From the NCBI GenBank assembly GCA_965140355.1, contig OZ223191.1:1-64000 (forward strand): 64,000 nucleotides of DNA, read 5' to 3'. The stretch is from Acetobacterium sp965140355. Its GTDB lineage: Bacteria > Bacillota > Clostridia > Eubacteriales > Eubacteriaceae. Below are positions 11,608 to 20,752 of this stretch, one piece after another. A program made the translations under genes and the position numbers. How positions within the stretch are numbered: position 1 is the stretch's first letter; the number at the start of each line of letters is the position of its first letter. Below the pieces are notes generated by a model. The model had not been told where the DNA came from and made no database searches. It saw only the letters and a program-made list of their open reading frames with translations.

Positions 11608-13578
11608 ATGGCAATTGAAAATGTGATTATGATGGATGTAGTAGGTAAGATCAAATACGTTGATAAATTTGCCAAAGACATTTTTCTTTTCAACGATATA
11701 CAAATAGTCGATGCCATGCATGAAATAGACTCCGGTAGATTTATTCTGCCAATTCGTGAAGAAAACATGGGAGAACTATTAGGCTTTGCCCAGCTTGAAT
11801 CTGGGGAAACCATGATGGATGAAAAGAGTTTTGTAAAAACGGTAAATAAGTTAAATGAGCTATACAAAGGATCACTTGACTTAGATATGGTTTCTTTAGC
11901 AAAAGGAGACAATGATCTTGGGACGGCTTTATCAAAAGCCAAACAGTTTGAAAAAAATTTAGTATTTGAATATGGTGAAATTAAGGATATCAATGATCGC
12001 CTTGAAGCACTTGAAAAAAGTCGGGTAGCGTATTCATACCTTGATGAGCTTGAAGCGAACATGAGTGAGCTGGATAATCTGGAAAATTTTTCCTATAGTC
12101 TTGGGTCGGTGACGAAAGATAACGCTGCCCGATTGAAAAGTATTTATAATAGTGTCACTTCGATTGTTTTTCATGTTGGTAATCAGCAAGATAATGAAGA
12201 AGTGTTTATGATCGTGTCACCAAAAGATTTGGAGATCGAGTCACAACGAATTCTTAAGGCTCTCAACTTTAAACCGATTGAAGGGTTTAGTACCGAATAT
12301 ACCGACAAACCCCAAAAGGTTCTTTCCGAAATTCATGAAGAAATAAAAACGCTCAATGAAAAAAAATCAAAATTATTGGTAAGCTTGAAGATCCATTTAG
12401 AAGAAAATCGAAAAGACGCAACGGAGAGTTTCAATACCCTTAGTTTATATGGAAATCTTAATATTATCAAAAAATACATGGCGTTTAGTGATGAAAACTT
12501 TTATTTCTCGGGATGGATCTCAAAAAGGGATAAACAACAAATGGAAGAAATTGCGGCTAAATATCCGGAAATGATTATCATGTTTTCGGACACCAATAGT
12601 GGCAGTGGTAAACCGCCAACGAAATTAAAAAATAACTGGCTTTTCCGTCCTTTTGAAGCACTCGTTAAAATGTACGGAGTGCCTTCATTTAATGAGCTAG
12701 ACCCAACCCCTTTTTTAAGTATTACTTACATGTTTTGTTTTGGATTTATGTTTGGTGATGCGGGACAGGGTCTTATTTTGGCTTTGGCCGGATTGATCCT
12801 GGGAAAAAGGGGAGTGGAGCTTGGGAAAGTGCTCTTTCGATTAGGACTGTGCTCTACGTTCTTTGGTTTTATGTATGGTAGTGTTTTCGGATTTGAAGAG
12901 ATTATTCATCCACTGTGGCTCAGACCTTTTGATGAAATCAATACAATATTGTTAACAGCGGTTGTAATTGGTATTATGATGCTATTTGTGGCATATGTTT
13001 ATAGTATTATCAATAAGCTCAAAAATAAAGAATTTAAAGAAGGTATTTTTGGCAAAAATGGGATCTGTGGATTTGTTTTATATTCATCTGGTTTAGGAAT
13101 TTTGGGCTTGAATTTTGGAATTTTTCCAAATGCTGTGTTGTTTACGCCGATCTTAATTGGATTAGCTATTTTTCTGATTTTTATCGTTTTGATCAGAGAG
13201 CCATTAACAAATTATTTGACTCAAAAAAGACCTTTATATGAAGAAACAGCATCTGAATATTATGTTGTAAATAGTTTTGAACTTTTCGAAATGTTGTTGG
13301 GGATGTTGAGTAATACGATCTCCTTTATTAGAATTGGAGCTTTTGCTTTAACACATGTAGGTCTGTTTATGGCCTTTCAGACCCTTGCCGTGATGGTTCA
13401 AAATGGTGTGATAAGTGTGGGAATACTTATCTTTGCAAACATTTTTATTATTGTGTTGGAAGGTCTGATTGTGTCAATACAGGCATTAAGACTTCAGTTT
13501 TATGAACTGTTTAGTAAATATTATTCCGGTGACGGGATCGAATTTAGACCAGTTAATCTGGAAATTAATTTATCTTAA
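11608..13578 (+). CDS. ntpI: V/A-type ATPase subunit I (membrane stator, subunit a)
   Basis: A 656-residue protein with a long soluble, partly coiled-coil N-terminal half (to about residue 370) and a membrane half with about seven to eight helices. Motifs of the ion half-channel are visible: 'FGFMFGDAGQGLILAL' and, near the end, 'SFIRIGAFALTHVGLFMAF', in which the conserved Arg faces the ion-binding Glu of the K-ring. It anchors the peripheral stalks and provides the ion path. It starts 20 bases after subunit C and is followed 10 bases later by subunit K. The length is normal. Confidence 0.95.
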   Translation: MAIENVIMMDVVGKIKYVDKFAKDIFLFNDIQIVDAMHEIDSGRFILPIREENMGELLGFAQLESGETMMDEKSFVKTVNKLNELYKGSLDLDMVSLAKGDNDLGTALSKAKQFEKNLVFEYGEIKDINDRLEALEKSRVAYSYLDELEANMSELDNLENFSYSLGSVTKDNAARLKSIYNSVTSIVFHVGNQQDNEEVFMIVSPKDLEIESQRILKALNFKPIEGFSTEYTDKPQKVLSEIHEEIKTLNEKKSKLLVSLKIHLEENRKDATESFNTLSLYGNLNIIKKYMAFSDENFYFSGWISKRDKQQMEEIAAKYPEMIIMFSDTNSGSGKPPTKLKNNWLFRPFEALVKMYGVPSFNELDPTPFLSITYMFCFGFMFGDAGQGLILALAGLILGKRGVELGKVLFRLGLCSTFFGFMYGSVFGFEEIIHPLWLRPFDEINTILLTAVVIGIMMLFVAYVYSIINKLKNKEFKEGIFGKNGICGFVLYSSGLGILGLNFGIFPNAVLFTPILIGLAIFLIFIVLIREPLTNYLTQKRPLYEETASEYYVVNSFELFEMLLGMLSNTISFIRIGAFALTHVGLFMAFQTLAVMVQNGVISVGILIFANIFIIVLEGLIVSIQALRLQFYELFSKYYSGDGIEFRPVNLEINLS

Positions 13579-13588
13579 GGAGAAAAAA

Positions 13589-14026
13589 ATGAATATACTA
13601 ACTCTTATTATGATTGGGGCAACCTTACTGGTTTTAGGAACCATTTCTATCGGTGTCTATTTTATTTATAATGATTGCGATGAAAAGCGTGCGAAAATGA
13701 AAAAGTTTTTGCGGATTAACTTATCAACTTTTATTCCAGTTTTAGCGGCGGCATTAGTTATGTTGGCACCAAATGTAGTAGCGGCTGCGACTTCAGGGGC
13801 AACAGGAATGACTGACACCGGTTTAGGTTACATTGGTGCCGCACTCTCAACCGGTCTGGCTTGTATTGGCGCTGGTTATGGCGTTGGTGTTGTTGGTTCA
13901 GCGGCATTGGGAGCTGTCTCCGAAGATCCTAAAATATTGGGTAAAACTATGATTTATGTTGGTCTTGCAGAAGGGGTTGCGATTTATGGTTTGATTATTT
14001 CAATTATGATCATTGGAAGTTTATAG
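13589..14026 (+). CDS. ntpK: V/A-type ATPase subunit K (rotor-ring proteolipid)
   Basis: A 145-residue membrane protein. An N-terminal helix pair (residues about 5-26 and 45-70) with a charged loop precedes the true proteolipid hairpin: a glycine-rich helix (GLACIGAGYGVGVVGSAALG) and a last helix with the ion-binding carboxylate in GLAEGVAIYG (about Glu128). The ring turns as ions bind and leave this Glu. Only one ion-binding carboxylate is present despite four helices. I see none of the Gln residues that mark the Na+ site in the Enterococcus protein, so ion specificity is left open. ATG at 13589 follows AAGGAG; longer in-frame starts would run back into ntpI. Confidence 0.92.
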   Translation: MNILTLIMIGATLLVLGTISIGVYFIYNDCDEKRAKMKKFLRINLSTFIPVLAAALVMLAPNVVAAATSGATGMTDTGLGYIGAALSTGLACIGAGYGVGVVGSAALGAVSEDPKILGKTMIYVGLAEGVAIYGLIISIMIIGSL

Positions 14027-14028
14027 AA

Positions 14029-14331
14029 ATGAAGTCTTATCTGATTAGTGAGAACCGGGATTCTTTGATAGGAATGCAACTGGCTGGCATCGAAGGGGCT
14101 TATTTAAAATCAAAAGATGAAATTGAAAGCGCATTTAAAGAGGCTCTAAACAATAAGGACATTGGAATAATTTTCCTGACAGAAAAGGCATATTTGATGA
14201 TTGAAGAAGCGGTGATTGAAGTAAAAAAGAAATATTTTTCACCTTTAGTTACTGTTATTCCTGATCGCTATGGATATCAACGAAGTGAAGGAATGATTAC
14301 ACGGTATATTAAAGAATCTGTGGGATTGTAA
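14029..14331 (+). CDS. ntpG: V/A-type ATPase subunit F (rotor shaft)
   Basis: A 100-residue alpha/beta protein of the AtpF/NtpG/Vma7 family. The pattern 'IGMQLAGIEG' near the start (related to the family's GFxLAGI) and 'IGIIFLTEKA' (beta strand plus the D/E-IG-I-I-L-T/L consensus) are both visible, as is the 'LVTVIPDRYG' strand. It sits on the central axle with subunit D and affects catalysis. It begins 2 bases after the ntpK stop and 12 bases before ntpE, so the genes are tightly coupled. The gene symbol follows Enterococcus use, where NtpG is the F subunit. Confidence 0.88.
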   Translation: MKSYLISENRDSLIGMQLAGIEGAYLKSKDEIESAFKEALNNKDIGIIFLTEKAYLMIEEAVIEVKKKYFSPLVTVIPDRYGYQRSEGMITRYIKESVGL

Positions 14332-14343
14332 GGATGTGATGAA

Positions 14344-14961
14344 ATGATTTCAGTTGAAGAAAAACTCCGGGTATTTACCCAGTATCTTTTAAACAAAGAG
14401 CGTAAATGGGGAAAAGCTATCATCAACGACGCTAAAGAAAAACGAGAAGCGCTGTTGGAAGAGTCGAGTCAAAAAATTAATAAAGAAAAAAGGGCCGTTG
14501 AAGAACGGAGTTATCACACAATATTTAGAGATAAAAATAAAATCATTGCGGAAGGCAAAAATAAGGCTAAAACATTGGAATTGGAAGAAAAAAATCGGAT
14601 ATTACGCGATTTTAATCAAGTGATCCGCGAAAACGTCAAGTCTTTTTTAACGCAAGAGGTATACAGCGATTATTTACGGAATTGTATCGTCCAAATCCCA
14701 CAAATATTTGGCAATAAAAAAGAGATTATTGTTTTTGTTTATGAACGGGATTTGGAGCAGATAAAAAAGATTATGGCCGCAGAATTAAATGACTTCAGCA
14801 TTGAATACCGGGTCGGCTGTAATGATTGTATCGGAGGATTAATTGTGGAAGATAGCGAAGGTCGGATCCATTGCGATTTCACCGTTGAAAATCTGATTAA
14901 AACCAATTATAAACTCATCGGGATGACATTAAATGGGTTTATGGAAAAGCAGGTGAGTTAA
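14344..14961 (+). CDS. ntpE: V/A-type ATPase subunit E (peripheral stalk)
   Basis: A 205-residue protein with the two-part build of subunit E: a long N-terminal helix for a coiled coil (to about residue 110) and a C-terminal alpha/beta domain that ends 'GGLIVEDSEGRIHCDFTVEN', the part that grips the catalytic head. It pairs with the small coiled-coil subunit at 10065. The stop codon is immediately followed by the GTG start of subunit A. The length matches the family. Confidence 0.9.
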   Translation: MISVEEKLRVFTQYLLNKERKWGKAIINDAKEKREALLEESSQKINKEKRAVEERSYHTIFRDKNKIIAEGKNKAKTLELEEKNRILRDFNQVIRENVKSFLTQEVYSDYLRNCIVQIPQIFGNKKEIIVFVYERDLEQIKKIMAAELNDFSIEYRVGCNDCIGGLIVEDSEGRIHCDFTVENLIKTNYKLIGMTLNGFMEKQVS

Positions 14962-16749
14962 GTGGCAGTTATGGAAGAAAATAAAATAAGGGGAGTCATC
15001 TCAGCGATCAACGGACCAGTTATCAAGGGTAAAAACATGACCACTTTTAAGATGCGGGAAATGGTAACCGTTGGTGAAAAACGTCTGATTGGTGAAGTGA
15101 TTGTACTTGAAGGTGATGTTGGAACGATTCAGGTTTATGAAGAGACCGAAGGTCTAAAAACCGGGGAAGAAATTACCCCAACCGGTCGGCCACTTAGTTT
15201 GAAGTTAGGACCGGGTATGTTGAAGAACATGTTTGATGGGATTCAGCGACCGCTTGAAAAAATCCAGGAAATTTCGCCTGTTTTTATTCCTGAGGGCATC
15301 GGTTTGCTTTCAATTGACGAACAAAAGTTATGGCCCGCAAAAATTACTGTAAAAACCGGTGATGTTTTATTGGCCGGAAGTATTTTTGGAACGGTGGAGG
15401 AAACTGAGGTTATTCAAAATCGTCTGTTGGTCCCACCCAATATTTCAGGAACGGTTATCGAAGTAGTCCCCGATGGTGACTATACAATTGAGGATGTACT
15501 GATTAAAATTCAAGATGGAAAAAATGAGATTCATGAGCTGAAAATGGCGCATGAATGGCCGGTCCGAACACCACGGCCAAATGCCTACCGACGTGAAACC
15601 CTAGTTCCGTTAATTACCGGACAACGGGTTATCGACATTTTTTTCCCAATTGCCAAAGGTGGAACCGCAGCTATTCCCGGTGGATTTGGGACCGGTAAAA
15701 CGATGACACAACATCAATTGGCTAAATGGTCAGATGCGGATATCATTGTTTATATCGGTTGTGGGGAACGTGGAAATGAAATGACTGAGGTTATTGAAGA
15801 TTTTCCCAAATTGATCGATCCCCGTTCAGGTAAGTCGATTATGGAACGAACCGTCCTCATTGCCAATACTTCTAATATGCCGGTTGCGGCCCGTGAAGCA
15901 AGTATTTATACGGGGGTCACCATTGCCGAATATTATCGGGATATGGGTTATGCCGTAGCGATGATGGCAGATTCAACGTCACGTTGGGCTGAAGCATTAC
16001 GAGAAATTTCCGGACGTTTGGAAGAAATGCCGGCAGAAGAAGGGTATCCGGCTTATTTGCCGTCGCGAATTGCTGAATTTTATGAACGGGCTGGCAGCAT
16101 TGAAACATTGGGTGGCGATGATGGATCAATTACCATTATTGGTGCAGTTTCACCAGCCGGCGGAGATTTTTCAGAGCCGGTAACCGAAAACACCAAACGT
16201 TTTGTAAATGTTTTTTTAGCGCTCGACAAAAGTCTTGCCTATGCCAGACATTATCCAGCGATCAACTGGCTCGAAAGCTATAGCGGTTATATTAAAATAT
16301 TATCAGACTGGTATGAAGATAATGTGGCTGAAGACTGTATTGACTTGCGAAATAAAATGCTGGAGCTTCTTTATGAAGAAAACAAGCTCCAGGAGATGGT
16401 GATGTTGGTTGGGGAAGATGTATTGCCCGATGATCAACGTTGGGTGCTTGAAATTTCCAAAATTATTAAGGTTGGATATTTGCAGCAAAATGCCTATAAT
16501 AAAGAAGATACTTACGTCCCGCTTAATAAACAATACGCGATGCTTAAAGCGATTGAATATTTATATGAGAAGGGACGAGAGGGATTAAAATTAGGGATTC
16601 CAACTTCACAGCTTAAAGATACTGATATTTTTAATCAATTTATTAAAATGAAATATACCATCCCAAATGATGACCTCAGTGGCATTGATCGTCTGAAAGA
16701 CGAAATTGATGCACATTTTGAAGTGCTGTTTAAAAAATATGAGAATTAG
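14962..16749 (+). CDS. ntpA: V/A-type ATPase catalytic subunit A
   Basis: A 595-residue ATP-hydrolysing or -synthesising subunit. Visible features are an N-terminal beta-barrel ('GVISAINGPVIKG'), the non-homologous bulge domain of A subunits (about residues 110-190), Walker A in GGFGTGKTMTQHQL (about 236-243), the glutamate switch GCGERGNEMTEV, Walker B YAVAMMADSTSRWAEALREI and the SPAGGDFSEP region. I keep the GTG at 14962 because AGGTGAG ends 4 bases before it; an ATG 9 bases later is possible. It begins directly after the ntpE stop. Length matches the family. Confidence 0.97.
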   Translation: MAVMEENKIRGVISAINGPVIKGKNMTTFKMREMVTVGEKRLIGEVIVLEGDVGTIQVYEETEGLKTGEEITPTGRPLSLKLGPGMLKNMFDGIQRPLEKIQEISPVFIPEGIGLLSIDEQKLWPAKITVKTGDVLLAGSIFGTVEETEVIQNRLLVPPNISGTVIEVVPDGDYTIEDVLIKIQDGKNEIHELKMAHEWPVRTPRPNAYRRETLVPLITGQRVIDIFFPIAKGGTAAIPGGFGTGKTMTQHQLAKWSDADIIVYIGCGERGNEMTEVIEDFPKLIDPRSGKSIMERTVLIANTSNMPVAAREASIYTGVTIAEYYRDMGYAVAMMADSTSRWAEALREISGRLEEMPAEEGYPAYLPSRIAEFYERAGSIETLGGDDGSITIIGAVSPAGGDFSEPVTENTKRFVNVFLALDKSLAYARHYPAINWLESYSGYIKILSDWYEDNVAEDCIDLRNKMLELLYEENKLQEMVMLVGEDVLPDDQRWVLEISKIIKVGYLQQNAYNKEDTYVPLNKQYAMLKAIEYLYEKGREGLKLGIPTSQLKDTDIFNQFIKMKYTIPNDDLSGIDRLKDEIDAHFEVLFKKYEN

Positions 16750-16758
16750 GGGGAAACA

Positions 16759-18141
16759 ATGAGAAAAGAGTATTTGAAAATTGACAAGGTTGTTGGACCC
16801 CTTATTCATATATCTGATGTCGATGATGTTTTTTACGGAGAAGTTGTCGACATTCTTGAAATTGCAACCGGAACGATCAAAAAAGGGAAAGTTATCAAAA
16901 TTGAAGAAAAAAATGTTATTATCCAAGTGTTCCAGAATACGGCGGGTTTAGCAGCTGGAAACAGTATTATAAAATTTACTGGTGAAGCTTTTAATTTACC
17001 GATGTCGTTGGATTTACAAGGCCGAATATTTAATGGTATTGGCGAACCCATTGATAATGGGAGCAATATCTTCAGTTTGGTTGAAGCCAACATTAATGGT
17101 CGTCCGATTAACCCGATGTCCAGAGAGTATCCGCGTAACTTTATTCAAACTGGCATTTCATCGATTGATGCTCTGGCAACATTGATTCGTGGCCAAAAAT
17201 TGCCGATATTTTCGGGAAATGGATTACCGCATAATGAACTGGCAGCGCAAATTGTTAAGCAAGCCCGTCTGGGTGATAATGTTGATGAAGAATTTGGCGT
17301 TGTCTTTGCGGCGATTGGGGTTAAACATGATGATGAAAAGTTTTTTAGAAAAAGTTTTGATGATGCTAATGTTATGGATCGGGTTGTGATGTTTGTCAAC
17401 TATGCCGATGATCCCATTGCTGAAAGAGTTACCACCCCAAGGTGTGCGTTAACAGCAGCCGAATATTTAGCTTTTGAAAAACATATGCATATTCTAGTTG
17501 TTATGACCGATATCACCAGTTATTGTGAAGCATTGCGGGAGATCTCTTCGGCGCGAGAAGAAGTGCCAAGTCGTAAAGGGTATCCAGGTTATATGTATTC
17601 GGATCTGGCATCTTTGTATGAACGAGCCGGAATGCTCAAAGATCAGGTGGGATCGATCACCTTGTTACCAATTTTGACGATGCCAAATGATGATATAACC
17701 CATCCTATACCGGATTTAACGGGTTATATTACAGAGGGTCAAGTAGTGTTGGGTCGAGACCTTTTCCAGCGTAGTATCTACCCTCCAGTGGCAATTTTGC
17801 CATCGCTTTCGCGATTGATGAAAGATGGGATTGGCGAAGGGTTCACACGTGATGATCATGCTGAAGTTGCTAACCAATTATTTGCGTCTTATTCAAAAGT
17901 TCAAGAAGTAAGAGATTTATCGCAGATTATTGGGGAAGAAGATTTGAGTGAGACCGATAAAAAATACATGGCTTTTGGTCGTGAATTTGAGGCTAAATTT
18001 CTAAACCAGGGTTTTGATGAAAGCCGAAATATTATGGAAAGCTTGAATCTTGGTTGGAAACTTTTAGCAATGTTGCCATTAACTGAGTTAGATCGATTAA
18101 GTCCCGAGAATATCGAAAAATATTATCCGAAGGAATCGTAG
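16759..18141 (+). CDS. ntpB: V/A-type ATPase regulatory subunit B
   Basis: A 460-residue homologue of subunit A that alternates with it in the A3B3 head and binds nucleotide without hydrolysis. It starts 'YLKIDKVVGPLIHI' and has 'QTGISSIDALATLIRGQKLPIFSGNGLPHN', where the P-loop is replaced by SGNGLPHN, as expected for B subunits. Also typical are 'VMTDITSYCEALREISSAREEVPSRKGYPGYMYSDLA' and a C-terminal helical domain. The intergenic gap to ntpA is 9 bases and a GGGGG-rich ribosome site precedes the ATG. Confidence 0.97.
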   Translation: MRKEYLKIDKVVGPLIHISDVDDVFYGEVVDILEIATGTIKKGKVIKIEEKNVIIQVFQNTAGLAAGNSIIKFTGEAFNLPMSLDLQGRIFNGIGEPIDNGSNIFSLVEANINGRPINPMSREYPRNFIQTGISSIDALATLIRGQKLPIFSGNGLPHNELAAQIVKQARLGDNVDEEFGVVFAAIGVKHDDEKFFRKSFDDANVMDRVVMFVNYADDPIAERVTTPRCALTAAEYLAFEKHMHILVVMTDITSYCEALREISSAREEVPSRKGYPGYMYSDLASLYERAGMLKDQVGSITLLPILTMPNDDITHPIPDLTGYITEGQVVLGRDLFQRSIYPPVAILPSLSRLMKDGIGEGFTRDDHAEVANQLFASYSKVQEVRDLSQIIGEEDLSETDKKYMAFGREFEAKFLNQGFDESRNIMESLNLGWKLLAMLPLTELDRLSPENIEKYYPKES

Positions 18142-18149
18142 GTGGTGTT

Positions 18150-18764
18150 ATGGCCATTAAAATAACTCCAACTAAGGCAAATTTAATAAAAGCGAAAGGT
18201 CGCTTGAATTTTTCAGAAAAAGGGTATGACCTCTTAGATAAAAAAAGAACCATTCTGATTCAGGAAATCATGCAACTGGTAAAAGAAGCTGAATTGATCG
18301 AAAAAGAAATTGGGCAAATGTTTCGCGAGGCTTATGAGGCCCTGCAACAAGTTTGTATCAGTATGGGTTTAAATCATCTGGAAGAATTTACCTTATCAGT
18401 TGTTCCGGAAATGTCTTTTGAAATTCGAGCGAAAAGTGTCATGGGGGTAGATATCCCCGAGGTGATCTATACTGAAAAAAATGAAAAGATTCTATCGTCT
18501 GGTTTTTATGAAAATAATCCGGCTTTAGATATTGCGATCCGAAAATTTGACGATGTAAAACATTTGTCATATCAATTGGCTCAGGTGGAAACGACCGCTT
18601 ATAAACTATCACTTGAGATTAAAAAAACTCAAAAAAGTGCCAATGCCTTAGATAAAATCCAAATTCCTCGTTTGAAGGAAGAAATAAAATATATTCAGGA
18701 TACCATTGAAGAAAAAGAACGGGAAGAATTTTTCAGGCTTAAAAAAGTAAAAAATAAACGATAA
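18150..18764 (+). CDS. ntpD: V/A-type ATPase subunit D (central rotor shaft)
   Basis: A 204-residue protein made of two long helices at its ends (an antiparallel coiled coil, the axle) with a short middle region. The N-terminus 'ITPTKANLIKAKGRLNFSEKGYDLLDKKRTILIQEI' matches the family start (P-T-x-x-x-L-x-L-K-x-x-L-x-x-A-x-x-G-x-x-L-L-K-x-K-R). It ends in basic residues. It is the last gene of the operon, 8 bases after ntpB, and terminator hairpins follow. Confidence 0.93.
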   Translation: MAIKITPTKANLIKAKGRLNFSEKGYDLLDKKRTILIQEIMQLVKEAELIEKEIGQMFREAYEALQQVCISMGLNHLEEFTLSVVPEMSFEIRAKSVMGVDIPEVIYTEKNEKILSSGFYENNPALDIAIRKFDDVKHLSYQLAQVETTAYKLSLEIKKTQKSANALDKIQIPRLKEEIKYIQDTIEEKEREEFFRLKKVKNKR

Positions 18765-18770
18765 AAGTAA

Positions 18771-18792
18771 AAGCCGGAGCGATCTCCGGCTT
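18771..18792. terminator. Terminator hairpin, first copy, after the ATPase operon
   Basis: AAGCCGGAG and CTCCGGCTT form a 9-bp stem with a 4-base loop, 7 bases after the ntpD stop. On the plus strand this copy has no T-run; on the minus strand a few T's follow. Confidence 0.6.
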
Positions 18793-18954
18793 GAGGTTGG
18801 CGACAAACCCGTACCGACAAGGGTCAATCGTTTGTTTGCGGTAGAATTGGACAGGCTAAGGCCTTGTCCGCTCTGATGCAAACAACCTGATTAATCCTTG
18901 TCGGTACTTCAGCGAACTTTGTCTAAGGTCTGAAGCCGGAGCGATCTCCGGCTT
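18771..18954 (+). repeat. Candidate small palindromic element between two identical terminator hairpins (copy 2)
   Basis: A 22-base hairpin AAGCCGGAGCGATCTCCGGCTT occurs twice (18771-18792 and 18933-18954) and encloses 140 bp. That insert starts GAGGTTGG and ends GGTCTG. It contains a nearly complete palindrome bounded by GTACCGACAAGG and CCTTGTCGGTAC (18811-18907), with nested stems GTTTGTTTGC/GCAAACAAC and GGACAGGC/GGCCTTGTCC. The ends match those of the element at 6718-6944. It is placed between the convergent ntpD and ACT-protein genes. See findings. Confidence 0.65.
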
Positions 18955-18959
18955 TTTTT
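18933..18959 (+). terminator. Terminator hairpin, second copy, with T-tract
   Basis: The same 22-base hairpin followed by a run of seven T's, making a full Rho-independent terminator for the ATPase operon. The T-run ends at the stop of the convergent ACT-protein gene. Confidence 0.85.
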
Positions 18960-19395
18960 AGTGGGCGTTATACACGAGTTCTTTGGGGATCAGATTAAAA
19001 TTTGAGGCGCTTAATAAAGCCAGCGCTTTTTCCTGATCATCGGCTTTTAAAATAATAAGCGGTGAACCCTGATTGCTTGGCATAACAAATGAATAAACAT
19101 ATTCGACATTCACATCATTTTCGGATAACAGAGTAAAAATATCGTAAAGACTGCCAATCTTGTCGGAAGGATCAACAGCTAGAACATAACTTTGTTTAAC
19201 AACGTGGCCGGCAGCTTTAAGGGCTTCGGCACCAATTTCCGGTTTATCGACCACGATTCGCAAGATACCAAATTCGGCACTGTCAAAAACGGAAATAGCA
19301 CGGATATCGACATCGGCATCTTTTAAGACTTTGGTGATCTTACTCAGATGGCCTTTTTTATTTTGGATAAAGACAGACAATTGATTTATCAGCAT
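18958..19395 (-). CDS. Tandem ACT-domain protein
   Basis: A 145-residue protein with two ACT domains (about 1-67 and 70-145), starting 'MLINQLSVFIQNKKGHLSKI', which is a classical ACT beta-alpha-beta entry with the G-x-L turn that binds amino acids. ACT domains bind small ligands and usually regulate a partner. It lies 19 bases downstream of the phenylacetate-CoA-ligase-like gene in the same operon, a pairing common in clostridia and archaea and thought to be regulatory; the ligand is unknown. I chose ATG at 19395, which has GGAGG 8 bases upstream; a longer frame would overlap the end of the ligase gene. Confidence 0.85.
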   Translation of the reverse strand: MLINQLSVFIQNKKGHLSKITKVLKDADVDIRAISVFDSAEFGILRIVVDKPEIGAEALKAAGHVVKQSYVLAVDPSDKIGSLYDIFTLLSENDVNVEYVYSFVMPSNQGSPLIILKADDQEKALALLSASNFNLIPKELVYNAH

Positions 19396-19414
19396 GGTTT
19401 GCCTCCTATAAATT

Positions 19415-20713
19415 TTATGATCGCATGTCAATGACACGTTTGGCTTTTCCTTCAGATCGCGCTAAACTTTTAGGTTCAACTAAATGAATGCCAGCATGGA
19501 TACCAAGGACAGTGTGAAGCTTGGATTCGATTTCTTTGTAGAGTTGATCAAGCAGCGTGACCGATAATAGTAAGTCCTGGTTGATCACCTCAACATCGAT
19601 TTCGATTCGATCGAGATAACCTTTTTTCATGACGCGAATCTGATAATTAGAACCAATACCTTTAATGCCTAAAAGAACTCCTTCAATTTGTGAAGGAAAG
19701 ACATTGACGCCGCCAATAATCAGCATATCATCAGTTCGCCCGGTGATCTTAGCCATCCGGGTCGTGGTACGGCCGCAATCGCAGGGAGTGCTATCTAACT
19801 TAGTAATATCTTTGGTGCGATAACGAATGAGCGGCAGCGCTTCTTTGGTAATCGGGGTGATCACCAATTCACCGACTGAACCTTCCGGTAAAACTTCCAG
19901 TGTATGCGGATCAATGATTTCAGCAATAAAGTGATCTTCATTAATGTGCATTCCTTTAAAGGCTTGGCATTCGCCGGAAACCCCAGGACCGATTAATTCG
20001 CTCATGCCGTAGTTTTCAGTTGAGATAATCCCCCAGGCTTCATTAAGCTTAGCCCGCATTTCTTCGGTTGAGCCTTCGCCGCCAAAAAGACCGTATTTTA
20101 GAAAAAGTTCGGTTTTGGGATCAATTCCCATTTCAATTGCAGTATCGGCTAGGTGGAGGGCATAAGAGGGGGTGCCAATCAGTGTGGTGGTTTGAAAATC
20201 CTGCATGATCATAATTTGTTTTTTGGTATTCCCGCTGGATATGGGGATGACTCCGGCACCAACTTTTTCTAAACCGTGTTGTAATCCAAAGGCCCCGGTA
20301 AAAAGCCCAAAACCAAAGGTTATCTGTGCCGTATCTTGATTGGTCACACCACCCATTGTGGCAATTCGAGCAATGATTTCGCGCCAGACTTTGAGATCGT
20401 TTTTGGTGTAACCGACAACGGTTGGTTTGCCGGTTGTGCCCGAAGAGGCATGATAACGAACGATTTTATTTTTGGGAACGGCAAAAAGCCCAAAGGGATA
20501 ATTTTGACGGAGATCTTCTTTGGTGGTAAGTGGTAATAAACAAAGATCGTCAAGGGTACGGATGTCGATTGGCTTGACACCTGCTGTGGTGAATTTTTCA
20601 TGATAATAAGGTACGTTTTCATAAACGTGATTCAAGGTTTTCTTTAGTCGCTTAAATTGTATTTTGCGAATTTCTTCCCGGGATAATTTTTCTTTATCTG
20701 ACCATATTTTCAT
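19415..20713 (-). CDS. Phenylacetate-CoA ligase family enzyme (PaaK-like)
   Basis: A 432-residue acyl-adenylate-forming enzyme. Signatures: the AMP/phosphate loop HASSGTTGKPTVVGY, 'STENYGMSELIGPGVSGEC', the GELVITP strand, RYRTKDI and 'GRTDDMLIIGGVNVFPSQIE' at the C-terminal hinge. A Cys-Asp-Cys near 'DSTPCDCGRTTTRM' fits the zinc site seen in many PaaK-like proteins. The reaction is carboxylate + ATP + CoA to acyl-CoA + AMP + PPi. In acetogens and related clostridia such enzymes act on arylacetates made from aromatic amino acids, but the substrate cannot be read here. ATG at 20713 has GAGGAG upstream. It forms an operon with the ACT gene. Confidence 0.9.
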   Translation of the reverse strand: MKIWSDKEKLSREEIRKIQFKRLKKTLNHVYENVPYYHEKFTTAGVKPIDIRTLDDLCLLPLTTKEDLRQNYPFGLFAVPKNKIVRYHASSGTTGKPTVVGYTKNDLKVWREIIARIATMGGVTNQDTAQITFGFGLFTGAFGLQHGLEKVGAGVIPISSGNTKKQIMIMQDFQTTTLIGTPSYALHLADTAIEMGIDPKTELFLKYGLFGGEGSTEEMRAKLNEAWGIISTENYGMSELIGPGVSGECQAFKGMHINEDHFIAEIIDPHTLEVLPEGSVGELVITPITKEALPLIRYRTKDITKLDSTPCDCGRTTTRMAKITGRTDDMLIIGGVNVFPSQIEGVLLGIKGIGSNYQIRVMKKGYLDRIEIDVEVINQDLLLSVTLLDQLYKEIESKLHTVLGIHAGIHLVEPKSLARSEGKAKRVIDMRS

Positions 20714-20752
20714 AATCTGCTCCTCATATCTGTATGCATTTAATTACTGATG

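Noticed and set aside
13502..13588. N-terminal extension of ntpK into ntpI
   Set aside because: A perfect AAGGAG sits before the ATG at 13589, and the extension re-reads the end of ntpI in another frame.
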